Shown here in pieces: positions 12,201 through 23,674 of a stretch of DNA of 64,000 bases. The position numbers and the translations under genes are program-made. The stretch is from Tetrahymena thermophila SB210 (lineage: Eukaryota; Ciliophora; Oligohymenophorea; Hymenostomatida; Tetrahymenidae): assembly GCF_000189635.1 (NCBI RefSeq), contig NW_002476254.1, positions 124,001 through 188,000 on the forward strand, written 5' to 3'. The notes below the pieces were generated by a model that had not been told where the DNA came from, ran no database searches, and worked only from the letters and a program-made list of their open reading frames with translations. Each line of letters opens with the position of its first letter. Within the stretch, counting starts at the first letter, position 1.

Positions 12201-14386
12201 AAAAAGTTTCTTTTTATAATTCTTAGCCAGTTATTTCAAAATTCTCTTTACTTTAAAAATTATCTTAGAATTATTTAATATCTATCCCTGCAAATTTTGA
12301 AGTTCCACTCAGCTGCATATTATTTAGTATAAGTGCATTATTTTATAAATTTTTAGGTTCTTCTTCCAAGTAAAGCTTTGTTTGGTAAGAATTGTTGGAA
12401 ATATTTTCACAGTTTGAAGAGTTTTATGCTTACTATAAATTTTTAGAGTATCTAAAATTGTTGTTATTGTTGTTGCTTAAGAAGGAGTTTTATTGTGATT
12501 AAATATTACTTAAATTGTTTTAATTATTACCTAAAATAATGCTATTATCAACTACGTTTGTTGTATTTAGACTTTTATAATTACTTGTGGTGTCAGCATT
12601 ATGATTTCCTTTATTGCTTGGATGATCAATTTGTGAATAATTTAAATCATTAAGCGTAATAAACCTCGAGTTATTATTACTAACTCCATTACTGTTTTCT
12701 GCTAAGGCTTGCTAAAGAGCTTTGACATGAGAGTTTACCTTCATATTCCAGCTCTTATCTAAGTAGGACTCTGATTCCTACTATTACTACTAAGCAAAAT
12801 TTCCATAATTGGCTTTCTAATGTAGTTATTGCTATTATAACAACCAGTTTTAATTTTTTACACTTGAGCTGTTGAGACTCACATCTTAATTACCTTATAA
12901 CACAAAATTAAAAGGTTCTTAAATTTAATTTGTGTGGATTGAAAATCTTCGCTATTAAACCTTTTATTCTTTATAACTAGAATACTCCTTCCTTGTATCA
13001 CTGATATTATATTTATTCAAAAACTATTTTTTATTTTCACCAAGCTTTTTTCTATCAACTTTTTCTGCACTCTTCTCTCTTCTTTTAAGACAGCTAGTGC
13101 ATTTTTTAATCTCACAAGCTTGTTAGTTATGAAACTAGCTATGAGAAAAGCTGTTATTATTGACATTTTAAGGAGTTACATAATTAAGACCAGCTGCTCC
13201 TTAAAAAATATTGTTTATTTGAAGTGATCCTTAAGAGTGTCTTACTCCACTATTTTTAGAAGTTTATCCATTAAAGCTATTGTTCAAGTTTCCTAATGCG
13301 TACATATTGCTTGTATGAATATTCAAACTCTGTCTTGCATTAGCATTTACATTCGAGTTATTTATAGAATTGCTCTAATTACCACTGTTGCTAGTACTTG
13401 CATCTAACTAATTTTAATTTTGCATCAGCTGCTAAGTGATATCTCCTAATTTCAAATATTTAGATTCTTTGTTCTAACTCCAATTATTATTAGACTGCAT
13501 TTATTGGGGAATCTTTGAATTCTTTGAAGAGTAGCAATTTTCTATAAAATCCTCTACCTTTTGAGCTGTTTATTTCTTTAAATCTATAAGTATCTTGTCT
13601 GAAACCTATTCGGAGAATATTTTTTTATTATTTGTATTTAAATGTGTATTTCCTGTGTAAAATGCATTTGGTAAACTAGAACTTCCCTTTCCAGTTTTTT
13701 GTGCACTGCCACTATTTGAATTAACTTTGATTTCTATTTTTTGAATTTAATTTTTAGGGATTTCATTCTCTTTAAATTGATTTTATTTAAGGAAAGCATT
13801 ATTTGCTATCTAATTGCTATTATCTTCTGAATTTCTTTTAACTGATTTGAGTTTCATTCTTAGCTTTTCAATCTCATTATCCAATTATGACTTTGTCTAA
13901 TTCATAAAAAAGTGCAATTAAAGTTTTAAATTGAAATTACATTCACTAAAAATATAATTATTCATTTTTATATTAATATGTAATTTAATTATTACCCTTA
14001 TTTTATTTTCTTGAGCAGGAGAGCAATCATTGATTTAATTTTTCTAGTCTTTCAATTAGTTATTTGTTTAAAGTAATGAGCTCTAAAAAGTAGAGTCTTA
14101 AACTAAATTATTATGTACTTATTATTACTAAATAAAATTCTATTTCTAAACTGCATTCTGACCTTGTTAGCTATAAATTTGATAGTTTGCTTGAGAAGGA
14201 TATATATCTGCATTTAAAGATAGTGTTCTTTCTAATTGATTAGAAGTTTAGATTAAATTAAAATTAAATTATTTTACTGTTTCTGGAGATATTATCACAT
14301 CCATTTAAGGTAAAGCTATTATTGTTGCTAATTTTGTTATTCTCTTGAGGAATGATAGAGTAATTTCTACAATACTCTTGAATCAT
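9298..14386 (-). CDS. Large coiled-coil protein, nine exons
   Basis: Exons are 14278-14386, 13996-14231, 12084-13896, 11534-12029, 10881-11488, 10336-10821, 10090-10164, 9866-10042 and 9298-9812. All phases close, giving 1504 aa ending at the TGA at 9298-9300. Residues 1 to about 600 are low-complexity, rich in Asn, Ser and Gln, with a small Cys cluster (CEIKKCTSCLKRRE). From about residue 620 the protein is a long, highly charged coiled coil (KLIEIISELEQNISQKEQE, EVLKQKQELQQLQQKVDQQ) to near the C-terminus. This layout suits a cytoskeletal, basal-body or Golgi tether protein, but no family motif is visible. Introns are short (46-171 nt) and one exon is only 75 nt. The acceptor of exon 3 was chosen by phase, because an earlier AG would put a TGA in frame. 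Confidence 0.8.
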
Positions 14387-15239
14387 ATTCGATTTATTTT
14401 TTATTTAAATTCAAACTCTGCTAAAAATTTTTCACTGAAAATTTATATGACCCTTCTAATTTTTTTAATATTAAATTGTTCAAAAAAGAGATATTTCAAT
14501 TTTTGATTTTAAATAATATTTAGGTAAATTATTTCAACGTATAAATTAGATTAATAAGATTTTCGAATAAAATCAATAATTACTGTTAGTCAATTAAATT
14601 AATTGCCATTCATTATAATACAAATTTAAATTGCTTTTTTAATAATGAAATTTTAAGTAACTCAAAATAATGATCTATCTGCTTTTAAAATCATATTAAA
14701 ATGCTTCTTTAAACCATGAGTTTTAGTTAATTATTAACCTTTTGTTTATTTTATCTATATTTTTAAATAAATCATCAGAAAATATTAAAATACCCAAAAA
14801 CAACTATAATTTTGTTTTCTTTGCTAAATACAAGAAATAATTAATTAATAAAAGATAATTCATTTAAAATACCTAAAGATATTTATTTACTGTTAGAGTA
14901 GTTTTATTTTACTTAATGAAGATTTCAGTAAATATCATAGTTTTGAAGATAATATATTTATATCATAATTTTTAATGAAATGGATACATTTGAATCTGAT
15001 AGTTTAGAAGACTAAAGTAGAACAAAATAAATACTAATTTTTTTATTTAAAAATGGTCAAAAATTTGAAAAAATGTGTTTTTCAATTGATTTTTTATTAT
15101 TATTAAGAAGAGTTTTCTAAATATTCGAAGTTGTTTTTCAATTAATAAAAAAATTATTTTCTTGATAAAATTTCTTATTTTAAAATAGCATCATTAAAGA
15201 GAAATATATTGACTAAATAAATAAACAAAAAATAGATGG
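14387..15239. other. Spacer between divergent genes
   Basis: This is the shared 5' flank of the coiled-coil gene (-) and the Asn/Gln-rich gene (+). A short frame beginning with the ATG at 14980 (MDTFESDSLEDQS) has protein-like acidic composition for about 17 codons, then turns into poly-Phe/Leu typical of non-coding DNA. It could be an alternative first exon of the downstream gene. Nothing else is supported. Confidence 0.45.
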
Positions 15240-17863
15240 ATGATTAAAGTAAAGAATTTATGTAATTTTAATTTTAATCAATTCATTATTACTCACAAAT
15301 TTTAGAAGCAATATTCTTATAATTTCTTTTGATTAATTGTTGATTATATTTAAGACTAATAATTATATAATTTCTTAATTAATCATCAAAAATATTTACT
15401 AAACAAAGTTAGGCACAATAATAACATAAGTACCTGTAAGTGCTTTATATTTAGACAAATAATAAAAATAGTTTAACAATTTTTGAATAAAATAAATTTA
15501 GACTCAAATCATCTCTTTAAGTAGGTTTTACGATATCATTAACAACTAGTACTTGGTCTTTATCAGAAGGTTAAATGCAGTCAAATTAAGTTTCATAATA
15601 ATATTTCAATAGCTAATAATAGCATAGAAATTAAAATAACATGAATTATTTTCTGGACCCAAGCTTACAATTTGTAAAGAGCGATTTCTAATCTAGATCA
15701 AATCAACACAGCTCTCTCATAAATTATTAAATTGATTCTCCTACTATCACAGAAATTCGTTAGCATAAAAAGTTGATGCAAATTTTTAACAAGGACATAA
15801 AAAATAAAGATAATATTAATAATTATCTTACTGAACAAGTAAAAAAAAGTAAAGATAACTTAGAGGATATCAATTAATTTGTTTAAAAATAGAATTTAAT
15901 CCTTTTAAACAATAAATAAAAATAGAACATGATAGCTACTTTTAATGATTTAAAAACAAAAGCAAATGAAAGGCAATTTAAAACGTCAAGGATATCGTAA
16001 ACAAATGATGACAAGAAAAAATCTAAATCGCAACACTAGCAAAATATGCTTTAAAATTTAGATTAATAACTGCATTTAAATTAGTAATGCATTTAAGAAA
16101 AAAATTGCTCGTGTGCTAAGTGTTAAATTAAAGTAATTTATGAAAAGATAGGTCCATACCATTTTCATCAAAAGTAGGATGATAATATTATTAGTTAAGT
16201 TTTAGAATAGAAAGGCTAATAAGTAAAATCTTTAAATTATTCTACTTAGGATAATTGCTAAATATATCCAGATATACAAAATATTTAGTAGGATCAGCGC
16301 ACTTAAGATAATTCATATGTCAAAAAATCTTTAAGTTATTATTAAAATAATACTTTATAGAAGAGTATTCTTAGTAATCAAATTGAGCAATTCTAAGATA
16401 ATAACACCTTTAATTTACCAGAAAGTAGTAGAAACTCACTAAGTGGCTCAACATGTTTTAATGACGCAATAAATTAATAATAACAAGTAAAAGCATAAGA
16501 AGTTTTACAGAGTGGTTTTTACAATAAGCAATAAGAGGATGTAAGTAAAGAATAGATGCTATCTTAAATGTATGATTAGAATACTTAATTGTAGTAATTA
16601 ATCAAAGATTAGCAAGATTACATTTAAATCTTATATAAGCAGATGGTTTTATATTAAAATTTGCTTGATCATTATAAAATTCCTTATTCTCAAACAAAAA
16701 ATAAACTACAACCTTCAGAATCCAATTTTTCTCTATAAGGATCAACAGCTGCCCCTTCACCAGTGATAAGTTAACTTTGCCATTCATCAAGGACCTCAGA
16801 TTTTGGATAGTTAGATCAAATAGATTCTTCTAATTAAGAGTAGTATAACTAGTTTATAATCTAAGATAAAAATTAATAAACATAAAATTTTAAGTAATTA
16901 TATGAGCAGTTTAACTTAGCTACAGCTAAAGCAAAATTAAATGCTATGTAGTAGCAGTAAAAAGTTATTTCTAATGAATGTTAAGCGAAAAATATAAAAT
17001 ATGATAATAAAAGTATTTAATAAAATAACTTTTTTAACTCTGGAGTATTAGAAAAAAACACATGTGAAGCTAAAAATTTTCTAGTTAAATCCTTTGTTAA
17101 TGGCTGCAGTTCAAATAATTTACCAATTAATTAATCGAATGATGAAAAGCAACTCTAAAAATTAAATAAAAACAGCATTGAGTGCTTCTAACAAAGAAGG
17201 AAATCTATTTTCAATTAAAACTCTAATTAAATGTAAAACTAAGACTCAATAAAGAATGATGATGATCAAATAATTTCAAGCAATACAGTTTCAAATTGTT
17301 AATCAAAATTTTATTCTAGCAATGAAAGTCCTATTAAGATTTATTAAGATCTATAAAAATTTTGTTTATCATCATAGAATTTAGATTAATAAATACAAAA
17401 TCATTACATGATTAATAGTGCAAGAAATTTTAGCTCTACATCTTCACCATAGAAATAAGGTATTTTTTTATTGTAATATTTATATATTTAACTCTATTAA
17501 ATTTAAATAGTCAATCATTAAGTAGATATTCAAGACATGATGTAAAGCTTTAAAATTAGATTTAGAAATTTTTTGTAAAACTTGAAAAAGAAATCTATTG
17601 AAAAACCAAGTTAATTTAGCAGAAAAAATATGCTAATTAATAAAAGCTTAATAGACAAAAGTGCTAATTAAAATAATTATAGATAACAGATGTTTATGTC
17701 TCCTTAATGTTCTCCATAGAATAAAAATAACAGTAAAGGCAAACAAATGATACACTAAGAATAATTTTCAACATTTTAACTACCATTTTAAAGAAAACAA
17801 AATCAGTAATATTTCTGTACATTAAATAAAATAATAGAATCACAAAAGTTAACTAATTTTTGA
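15240..17863 (+). CDS. Asn/Gln/Ser-rich hypothetical protein with a Cys/His patch
   Basis: The body is two firm exons, 15455-17459 and 17511-17863, joined by a 51-nt intron and ending at the TGA at 17861-17863. Exon 2 opens in phase 0 after a typical acceptor (TTTATATTTAG). A three-codon first exon, 15240-15248 (Met-Ile-Lys, donor GTAAAG), joins it in phase and would give 788 aa. This start is a guess; the ATG at 14980 is an alternative. Most of the protein is low-complexity, rich in Asn, Gln and Ser. A short Cys/His patch, CSCAKC followed about 11 residues later by YHFHQK, could bind a metal. A basic stretch lies in the last exon. No family recognised. Confidence 0.65.
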
Positions 17864-18772
17864 TTCATAAATATGGCTTGGATAGCATTTTATTTCAAAT
17901 TATTTTTGGCTCTAAACTCGCTAGAAAAATAAGCCAAAAAAAAAAAAAACTTAACAAAATAAAAAAATTTATATTGTAATTATTATTTTATTTTAATAAA
18001 TCTTATTATTATTGTATATATTTCATAAAATTATTTACTTTAAAAAATTATTTAATTTAATTTAATCAAAACATTACTTGCTTTAAAAAAATAAAATTAG
18101 AATACATTTTTAAGATCTCATTTCTAGTGCTGGTAACAATTAAAATTAGGTTTTTTGATTTTTCAACTATTATTTTTTTAAAATCATCGTATAAAGTTCA
18201 TCGTCGAAGATATTTTCAAAAATTTAAAAATATAAAACAAGTTATAAAATTATTAATGTTCTTAAGTTAAAAATTTTTGTGTTTTACATGAATAAAAAGC
18301 TCATCCAATTAATTTTAAAAAAATTCCCTATTTAAAATTTTTTTTTTCCTTTTTTTACTAGGATAAGAGAATTACTGTTTATTAGTTTATTTGGCTTTAA
18401 ATTTATTTAGTAATTAAATAAAATTCATTATAATAAAGATGAATTGTTTATTTCGATATAATTACTTTTCTATCTTAAGCTATATAGTAAAATTATACAA
18501 AATAAGAAATATAAAAAATTTGAGAAATTTATATAATAGTTATTTTAATATTTACGTACTATATATATATTTTATGATACTATTTACTTTAAAAAATTAC
18601 TTTCAAAATTGTATTAGTTTTATTAAATCAAAATATTTCTTGCTTGAAAAAATATCAATTTGGAAAGCGTTTTTAAGATATCATTTGTTAGCTTATTTAG
18701 TAATTGAATATTTATTTAATTAAGGTAGTACTTGCTTTAAAAAACATCAGTTTAGATAATATTATTAATAAG
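17864..18772. other. Spacer holding degenerate repeats
   Basis: This lies between convergent genes. It contains a run of 14 A (17936-17949) and diverged repeated segments described separately. A 94-codon open frame on the plus strand (18439-18723) is mostly Phe/Ile/Leu/Tyr/Asn and overlaps those repeats, so I do not call it a gene. Confidence 0.5.
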
Positions 18773-18795
18773 TCATTTATTAGCTTATTTAGCTT
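18540..18795. repeat. Diverged tandem repeat, about 92-bp period, at the 3' end of the PTAR1-like gene
   Basis: Two neighbouring units share landmarks in the same order 92 bp apart: TTGCTT near 18640 and CTTGCTTT near 18731, then GCTTATTTAG at 18691 and GCTTATTTAGC at 18783. The second unit runs into the last codons of the PTAR1-like gene, so the first unit is a decayed copy of that gene's 3' end. A third, more diverged copy of the 3'-UTR part appears near 18028-18130 (TTTACTTTAAAAAATTA, ACTTGCTTTAAAAAA). Confidence 0.6.
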
Positions 18796-19718
18796 CTAAT
18801 TCAGTGAGTAATGAAATGAATTTATTTAAAGATTAAAGTTGAGAGTAGTTTATCTCACTTAGAGGATTTTAATCAATATATAAATCTTCATATCTAATTT
18901 TGAGTTGCTAAGCCCATAACAGTGTATCTTCAGAAAATTGAAAGTTAGTGATTTTCATCAATAACAATAGATAATTAAATGCACTATATTCGTGAACATT
19001 ATTCTAGCAGTATGTTTTTACCCATTCAACTTCGCTTTGAAGATTTACTTTATATTAGTTATCAACAAGATTTTTGATTAAATTTATTTTGTAAGTCCAT
19101 GCATGATAGTTTCTAGGAAATTTATTCAACAATACTTTGATAAATTCATTTTCTTTATTTAAGAGTTAATTAACATCTATTTTCGTTTCTTATAGTAATT
19201 TTTCTATAATCTAATGTCTATAATTCCAAATTATGCTTGATTTTTTAAACCTCTTGCAAATAATTTCATTGAAATGCCTTTCTTCTTCTACATTTAATTT
19301 GTTGTTTTTTAGGAGAAATTATCTTATATGGCAGCATTTAGGATGTTCACCATTAATGCAAAGCATTATTTTTGAAATCATCTCACTTACATATATTTAA
19401 TCTTCTAAAATATTATCTGATTCTTTTTGTAAAATATAAAATATAACTAATTTAAAAAAATAAGTTTTATTTAGACAAAATACTTATATCCTTAAGAACA
19501 CGATCACATTCTGAGAATAGCAGTGAGATACCAGTAAACGACATACCTAGCTAATTTTCTTATATTAGAAATAAACTATCGGGAGACATCATATCAATAA
19601 TTTCATCAGGAACGTGATCTATTCCTTCAACATCCCACATATTCTAAAAATATTAGAGGTAATAACTGGCTAAAACATCGCTGACCTATTACTAATTTTC
19701 AGCGCCTTATGTATTCAT
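18773..19718 (-). CDS. PTAR1: Protein prenyltransferase alpha-subunit repeat protein, PTAR1-like
   Basis: Two exons, 19484-19718 and 18773-19446, are joined by an unusually short 37-nt intron (19447-19483) and give 302 aa. The protein shows PPTA-type repeats: SIIWNYRHQIIEKLL, then PRNYHAWTYKINLI, then HEYSAFNYLLLLMK. These are the Trp-containing helical pairs of farnesyl- and geranylgeranyltransferase alpha subunits. The N-terminal LIQENQLGMSFTGISLLF resembles the LVENKLG segment of PTAR1 rather than FNTA or RABGGTA, so the assignment leans to PTAR1. In animals PTAR1 is the alpha subunit of geranylgeranyltransferase type III, which acts on the SNARE Ykt6 and on FBXL2; that role is known for the family, not shown here. 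Its 3' end is part of a tandem duplication. Confidence 0.8.
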
Positions 19719-20419
19719 ATTAAAAAAGCTAATATTAATTTTAATTATAATTTTAAAGCTCTTGCAAAAATATCTTTTAAAAATTTTTGGCAAATAAATT
19801 CTAACTTGTAATAAAAATTCATATAAAAATTAAATAAAATAGATGAAAGATAATTTTTTTTTGATATTATCTCTATTAAATTTTGCTTCATGAATAAAAA
19901 GCTTGAGTTTTGTTTTGTAAAGATAGTTAAGATTATAAATTATATGCATTTTCATAAAAATAAAGTAATTAGAAAAATCTTTTAGCTTTGTAATTAAATA
20001 TTATTTCAAAATATTTGTAATCCCTTTTTGTTTTAACTAATATTTTTAAACAATATCCTCATCAAAAAATAATTTCCTTTAAATTACATGAAAATTAATT
20101 TCCTTTTCTTATGAGAAATAAAATCGGATTGTTCATTTTGTGTTAGTTTTTTCATCAAATAAAGTAATTTATTACAATCGAGTTGAAGTAAATAAAGTGA
20201 ATATGTATCAATCATTTGTAAAGATTAGAAGAAACCTTATGATTTTTAGAAAAGAAAAATTAAAAGGGATTTTCTTTTATATATTAAATGATAAATATTG
20301 TAAAAAAAGAAATTAATTATTTAATCAGAAAATAATGTTATAAAATTATCAAACTTTTTAGGAACAGAAACTAGAAGTAAATTTAGATTTGATAAATTCA
20401 AAAATTGTATAGGGGAGTA
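19719..20419. other. Spacer between divergent genes
   Basis: This is the shared upstream region of the PTAR1-like gene (-) and the first ATG4 gene (+). It is A+T-rich. I see no coding frame and cannot point to a promoter element. Confidence 0.5.
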
Positions 20420-22925
20420 ATGCAAGATAAAGATTCAAGCTTTGACATTATTGAGTTACAAAATATATAGGCTGATGCCTTCAAGGATGCTTAATGTTCT
20501 AACAATTAAAGTAAGTATAAAATAGCTGAAATATTAGATGACATTTTATTAATTCTCAATTTTTATATTATAAAAAAGGCTATTAAGATAAATTAAAATC
20601 AAATAGTGCATCAAAAAAGCATTATTAATATCTTAGCTAAACTAGCTATACAGAAGAAAAAAACAATCTTAACCCGCGTAATGCAGTCCACTTTTAAGAA
20701 TTTAAAAAAGAAATCAAACAGATGAGTTATTCAGAGAGAATAAAAGCCTTCTTGTATAAATAAACCTTTATTTTATTTGATATTAGCTTTTTTATCTATT
20801 TTAAAAATCAGTAAAAAGAAAAAATAAAATTAGAATATACATAATTAATTTCAATAAATGAAAGCTATTTATTTTATTGAATAATAAAGCTAAATATAAT
20901 TTTTATTTCACATATTAAAAAATAAAAATATTAAAGTTATTTTTCTAAAAAGCTCAAATGCGACATATAATATGAAAACATTTTCAAAATCTAGTTGGAA
21001 AGCTGTAAAAATTAATTCTAAGCATCCATATGCAAGATTATTTGAGAAAGATTTTTATTATGATGATAGAAATCCTGAATAAGAAAATAATAATTTCTTG
21101 AAATATCATGAAAGAGTAATTTGGTTTTCATATAGAAATAATTTTCCATTAATCAGAGATGTTGCTGATGATAATTAATCAGTCTCTAATGATTATGGTT
21201 GGGGTTGCATGATACGATGCAGTTAAATGCTTTTAGCTGAAGCATTAAAAAGACATTACTTAAATGATTAAAATATATAAATCGAATAACTTTCTTAAGA
21301 TGATGAGAAACACTTTTACTCAAACATTATAAAATTGTTTTTAGATTGCACAAGCGAATCGGATGTACTAAATTAACCTGGTAGTTATTAAGATATTTAA
21401 AGTAAAATGCTGTTAAATGAATAGAATTTAAATAATATTTATTCTTTGTTTGGAATTCAAAATATTTGTCAGAGTGCTATTCTCAGACAGTATTAATAAA
21501 ATGTTAAAAACTGGTATACTTCTATATAAGTCAGTGTAATTCTGCAAGAAATCTTAGAAGAATCTTAATCTAAATTAAACTCAAAACTTGGTTTTCATAT
21601 TTTAAATTTTACAGATTAAATCATTTTCTTAAAGGAGTTAGAAGAAGCATCTAGAAAATAAAATGACAGACTCAATAATATCCTTGTTATGGTCCATTTA
21701 AAGTTCGGTATAAACAAATTTGAAATGCAGCATAAAGACTATTTCATAGAGTTACTCAAAATAAAAAATTTTGTTGGAGCTCTTTCAGGTACTGAAACTA
21801 AGGGAATGTATATAATAGGCTTTCAAGAAGACAGATTAATTGTTTTAGACCCTCACTTTATTTAAGTATTTATATTCTTCTTATAATATAAAATATTTGA
21901 ATTTTTAATTTATAAATTTTTCTATTTTTTCTTGATAGAAAAATTAAGGCTATTTCAATTATTCAAAATTTGATTCATACCAAAAATAAAATAGATAAAT
22001 AATTTACTTACTTTATGTGAATAATTATTAGCTGAGAGAAAAATTTATGATAATTTTACTATTTTTTTGTTGCTAATTAGAATTTTATCAAAATATTGAA
22101 AATCATGGCATCATAAATAATTAAATTATATAAATTATTTTATTTTTTAAAAAGAAATCAACAGAAGGAGAATAAGGGCTTGATAAAGATTATTGCACTT
22201 ATTTCAATAAAACACCAAGATCCATTTCGTTAGAATGTTTATCTAGTGATATATCGCTTGGATATTTTATCTAAGTTAATGAAGAACAATCAATAAATTA
22301 GTTCATAGATCAAATTCTAACACTGAATGAAAAACACAAAGAACCTCTTTTGAGTATATTGAACGATAGAATAGAAACAGATGAAATGGAGATTGAAGAA
22401 CATCAAATTAATAAGGAGGTAAAAGATTAGGAGAATTAAGATTCAGTTAATAATATCTCCTAAAACGAGGAGGGAGAGGAATAAAAATAGTCATCAGAAC
22501 ATAATTAAAATATAGATTAAATAAATGACATATATAAAAAGGAGATAAAAGAGGATAAAAATAGAAGAGTAATTAACAAAAATATTGACAAGTAAAGTAT
22601 AATATCAAATGAAAGCAATTTCAGCCATTTAAATAGTAATAATAACAATAATCATAGTAATATTAACAGTAGTAACATTAATTATCGAATTTAAGATTTT
22701 TATATATCTAATGGATCAGCTATTAGCGAAAGCAGTAATTCGAATTTAGATAAAAATTAAAGTTATAATGAATAAGAATAAATGTCGTTAGCCATTCCGT
22801 GTATAAAAAAATTAAATATGTCTAGTTAATTAGACAATTTGAAAATTTAAAATAAAGATTACTCAGATAGTAATAAGACAATTTAAAAAAATGTAGTGTA
22901 CAATGATTTTGAAGTCATTTCCTGA
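20420..22925 (+). CDS. ATG4: ATG4 cysteine protease, first copy
   Basis: The model has exons 20420-20510, 20579-20753, 20953-21865 and 22155-22925 (649 aa); exons 3 and 4 are secure. ATG4 (peptidase C54) cleaves the C-terminus of Atg8 and later frees it from lipid. The conserved core is plain: IWFSYRNNFP, then DYGWGCMIRCSQMLLAEAL with the catalytic Cys at about 174, then VLDPHFIQ with Asp 388 and His 390. SLGYF matches the end of the fold. The first two exons were added because they splice in phase and supply SERIKAFFSNATYNMKTFSK, which resembles the segment before the core in animal ATG4C/D. A shorter form starting at the ATG at 20972 (554 aa) is possible. A Ser/Asn/Glu-rich tail of about 190 residues follows the protease fold. 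Confidence 0.88.
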
Positions 22926-23674
22926 TAAAACCTAATAACAATTTTAAATTAATTCAAGTATATAACAAATGCATTAACCAGTTTAAATTATCTATTTCTT
23001 TTCAAAAATATAGTAAACTTTAATTTATCATAATAAATCAGATTATGCTCAGTAATTTACAAACAAACAAATTAATTATCTATATATTTATTCAATTCAT
23101 TATTATTTGCAAATATCTAGTAAAAAATATTAAATAATCTTTTTTTATTTTGTTATTTTCTCTTTAGCTGTAATTCATATTATCCATGTAACAATTGTTT
23201 AAAATATATTTTACAATCCTATTTATCTATCTCAATTAAAGGCTAGCAAATAACTGAAATTATTTTGGTAATTAAATGCACAGTTTATTACTTTTCTTTT
23301 GTGTTTTTTAAAAACTGGTAAATTTTTAACTTAATCTAAACGTTAACTAGAAATATGAGTTGAATCTATCGACTTGAATAAATATAAAACTTAAAAATTT
23401 TTTCACTTCTACAGAAAATCATACAAAAAAGTACTTATCTTATAAGGATATTATACAAAGAATATTTGTTTATATCTTAGCATATAATAAATATAACAAA
23501 TAAAGAAAGAAAGAAATTTAAAAAAACAAATCCTTAACCACCTCTTAAAAATAAATATTATTAAATATTAAAAATAAGATTAATAGTAATACTAACAAAT
23601 CAAGAAAAGATTCATTCATACCAAATCAGTTTTAAAAACAATCAACAACTTAAAATATAATCCAAACTAAATCG
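22926..23674. other. Spacer between the two ATG4 genes
   Basis: A+T-rich DNA between two head-to-tail ATG4 copies. No coding frame is seen. It should contain the 3' UTR of the first and the promoter of the second. Confidence 0.5.

Noticed and set aside
18439..18723. A 94-codon ORF in the standard code
   Set aside because: It consists mostly of Phe, Ile, Leu, Tyr and Asn, overlaps the decayed repeats next to the PTAR1-like gene, and has no neighbouring exon in phase.
20420..20880. A separate small gene of 130 aa before the first ATG4
   Set aside because: It can be read to a TGA at 20878, but the last third is Phe/Ile-rich like an intron, and splicing at 20753 to 20953 gives a better ATG4 N-terminus; kept as an alternative only.
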